64,000 bases of DNA. Source: Streptomyces sp. NBC_00425 (GTDB lineage: Bacteria > Actinomycetota > Actinomycetes > Streptomycetales > Streptomycetaceae). The notes under the pieces are model-generated. The model saw nothing but the letters and a program-made list of their open reading frames with translations, made no database searches and was not told where the DNA came from. The position numbers were made by a program, and so were the translations under genes. Positions 63,556 through 64,000 of the stretch are shown here, piece after piece (the first letter of the stretch is position 1; each line of letters opens with the position of its first letter). The stretch spans positions 1,674,001 to 1,738,000 of the forward strand of contig NZ_CP107928.1 of assembly GCF_036030735.1 (NCBI RefSeq), given 5' to 3'.

Positions 63556-64000
63556 TCAGCCCGTCGCGTCCACCAGGGCCAGGTCGTGGAGACGGTCCGG
63601 GGGGCCGGGGCGGGCGTAGTACCACCCCTGGGCCGTGTCGCAGCCGAGTATCCGCAGCTGCTCGGCCTGGGCGCCGGTCTCCACGCCCTCGACGGTGACC
63701 GCGAGGTCGAGACTGTGCGCGAGCGAGACGATCCCCTCGACGATCTTGAGGTCGACGGGGTCCGCGGGGAACTGCTGCATGCCCTGGGTGAAGGAGCGGT
63801 CCAGCTTGAGCACGCTGACCGGGAGCCGGCGCAGGTTGGCGAGGTTGGAGTAGCCCGTGCCGAAATCGTCGAGCGCGATGTCCACGCCCATCTCGGCGAG
63901 CCGGCGCAGCGGTTTGAGCAGGGCGTCGTCGGCGCCGATCAACGCCGACTCCGTCACCTCCAGGCACAGCGCGGCCGGGTCGACGCCCGCGCGCTCCAGG
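63556..64000 (-). CDS. EAL-domain cyclic-di-GMP phosphodiesterase, C-terminal part (runs off the right edge)
   Basis: The last 148 codons of an EAL-domain protein. Visible motifs are EVTES (a metal-ligand Glu), ALDDFGTGYSNLANLRRLPV near the middle (DDFG), KLDRSFTQGM, and VEGVETGAQAEQLRILGCDT followed by AQGWYYARP. The catalytic Asp pair, Lys and Glu typical of active phosphodiesterases are all present in this part. The start and any GGDEF or sensor domain lie beyond position 64000. Confidence 0.92.
   Translation of the reverse strand, partial: LERAGVDPAALCLEVTESALIGADDALLKPLRRLAEMGVDIALDDFGTGYSNLANLRRLPVSVLKLDRSFTQGMQQFPADPVDLKIVEGIVSLAHSLDLAVTVEGVETGAQAEQLRILGCDTAQGWYYARPGPPDRLHDLALVDATG

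Overview
The window looks like chromosomal DNA of a Streptomyces-type actinomycete. It has very high GC, frequent GTG starts, 4-nt start/stop overlaps and several apparently leaderless genes. It carries a Streptomyces-style gene set: ergothioneine egtABCD, a CobIJ fusion, a DasA-type sugar-binding lipoprotein, a zinc-ribbon-free L32 behind a Zur-like box, a single-cytochrome succinate dehydrogenase, and many LysR, TetR, Lrp and LacI regulators. I see no rRNA, tRNA, CRISPR array or transposase.

Layout. 1-12.4 kb: a p-hydroxybenzoate hydroxylase operon with a LacI regulator; a TetR/FMN-reductase divergon with paired operators; an FkbM methyltransferase; a TerC membrane protein; an alpha/beta hydrolase with a PucR-like regulator; a MarR/MFS efflux divergon; and a SpoIIE-type phosphatase. 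12.4-24.1 kb: a cobalamin corrin-ring region (cobN behind a cobalamin riboswitch, cobG-cobH-cobIJ, cobK, cbiD, cobM-cobL) that mixes an oxygen-dependent enzyme (CobG), late cobalt insertion (CobN) and the anaerobic-type methyltransferase CbiD. 24.3-34.7 kb: a compact seven-gene aromatic-catabolic operon (two FAH-family hydrolases, cyclase-family hydrolase, flavin monooxygenase, ACMSD-like amidohydrolase, VOC extradiol dioxygenase, SDR). Divergent from it are a LysR regulator, an MFS transporter and an EthD-domain protein. Together they look like an uncharacterised meta-cleavage pathway.

34.8-41.3 kb: a secreted GH43/AbfB arabinan-type hydrolase, an amidase, a flotillin with a small upstream partner, and a PemK/MazF-type toxin gene overlapping tail to tail with a PARG-like (TIGR02452) gene. 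41.5-46.1 kb: egtABCD, with a short ORF between egtC and egtD that resembles the N-terminus of a usual Streptomyces EgtD. This suggests the original egtD was replaced. 46.3-51.9 kb: a lipoprotein, a 58-codon relic that looks like the two ends of a HisC-type aminotransferase, a PaaN-type aldehyde dehydrogenase homologue without its catalytic Cys and Glu, two Lrp/AsnC regulators, and a PLP decarboxylase with a 9-bp-arm palindrome over its -35 element.

52-64 kb: an orphan DasA-like binding protein with a dre-like operator, dodecin, a HAD phosphatase, Zur-type rpmF, a luciferase-like oxidoreductase, a three-gene operon with an OlsB/OlsA-like pair and an epimerase, then sdhCAB divergent from a LysR gene, and a truncated EAL-domain gene at the right edge.

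Most intergenic gaps are short. The longest (around 41.3, 47.1 and 58.8 kb) are described as separate entries. Assignments rest on reading the sequence and on recalled family features. No database search was run.
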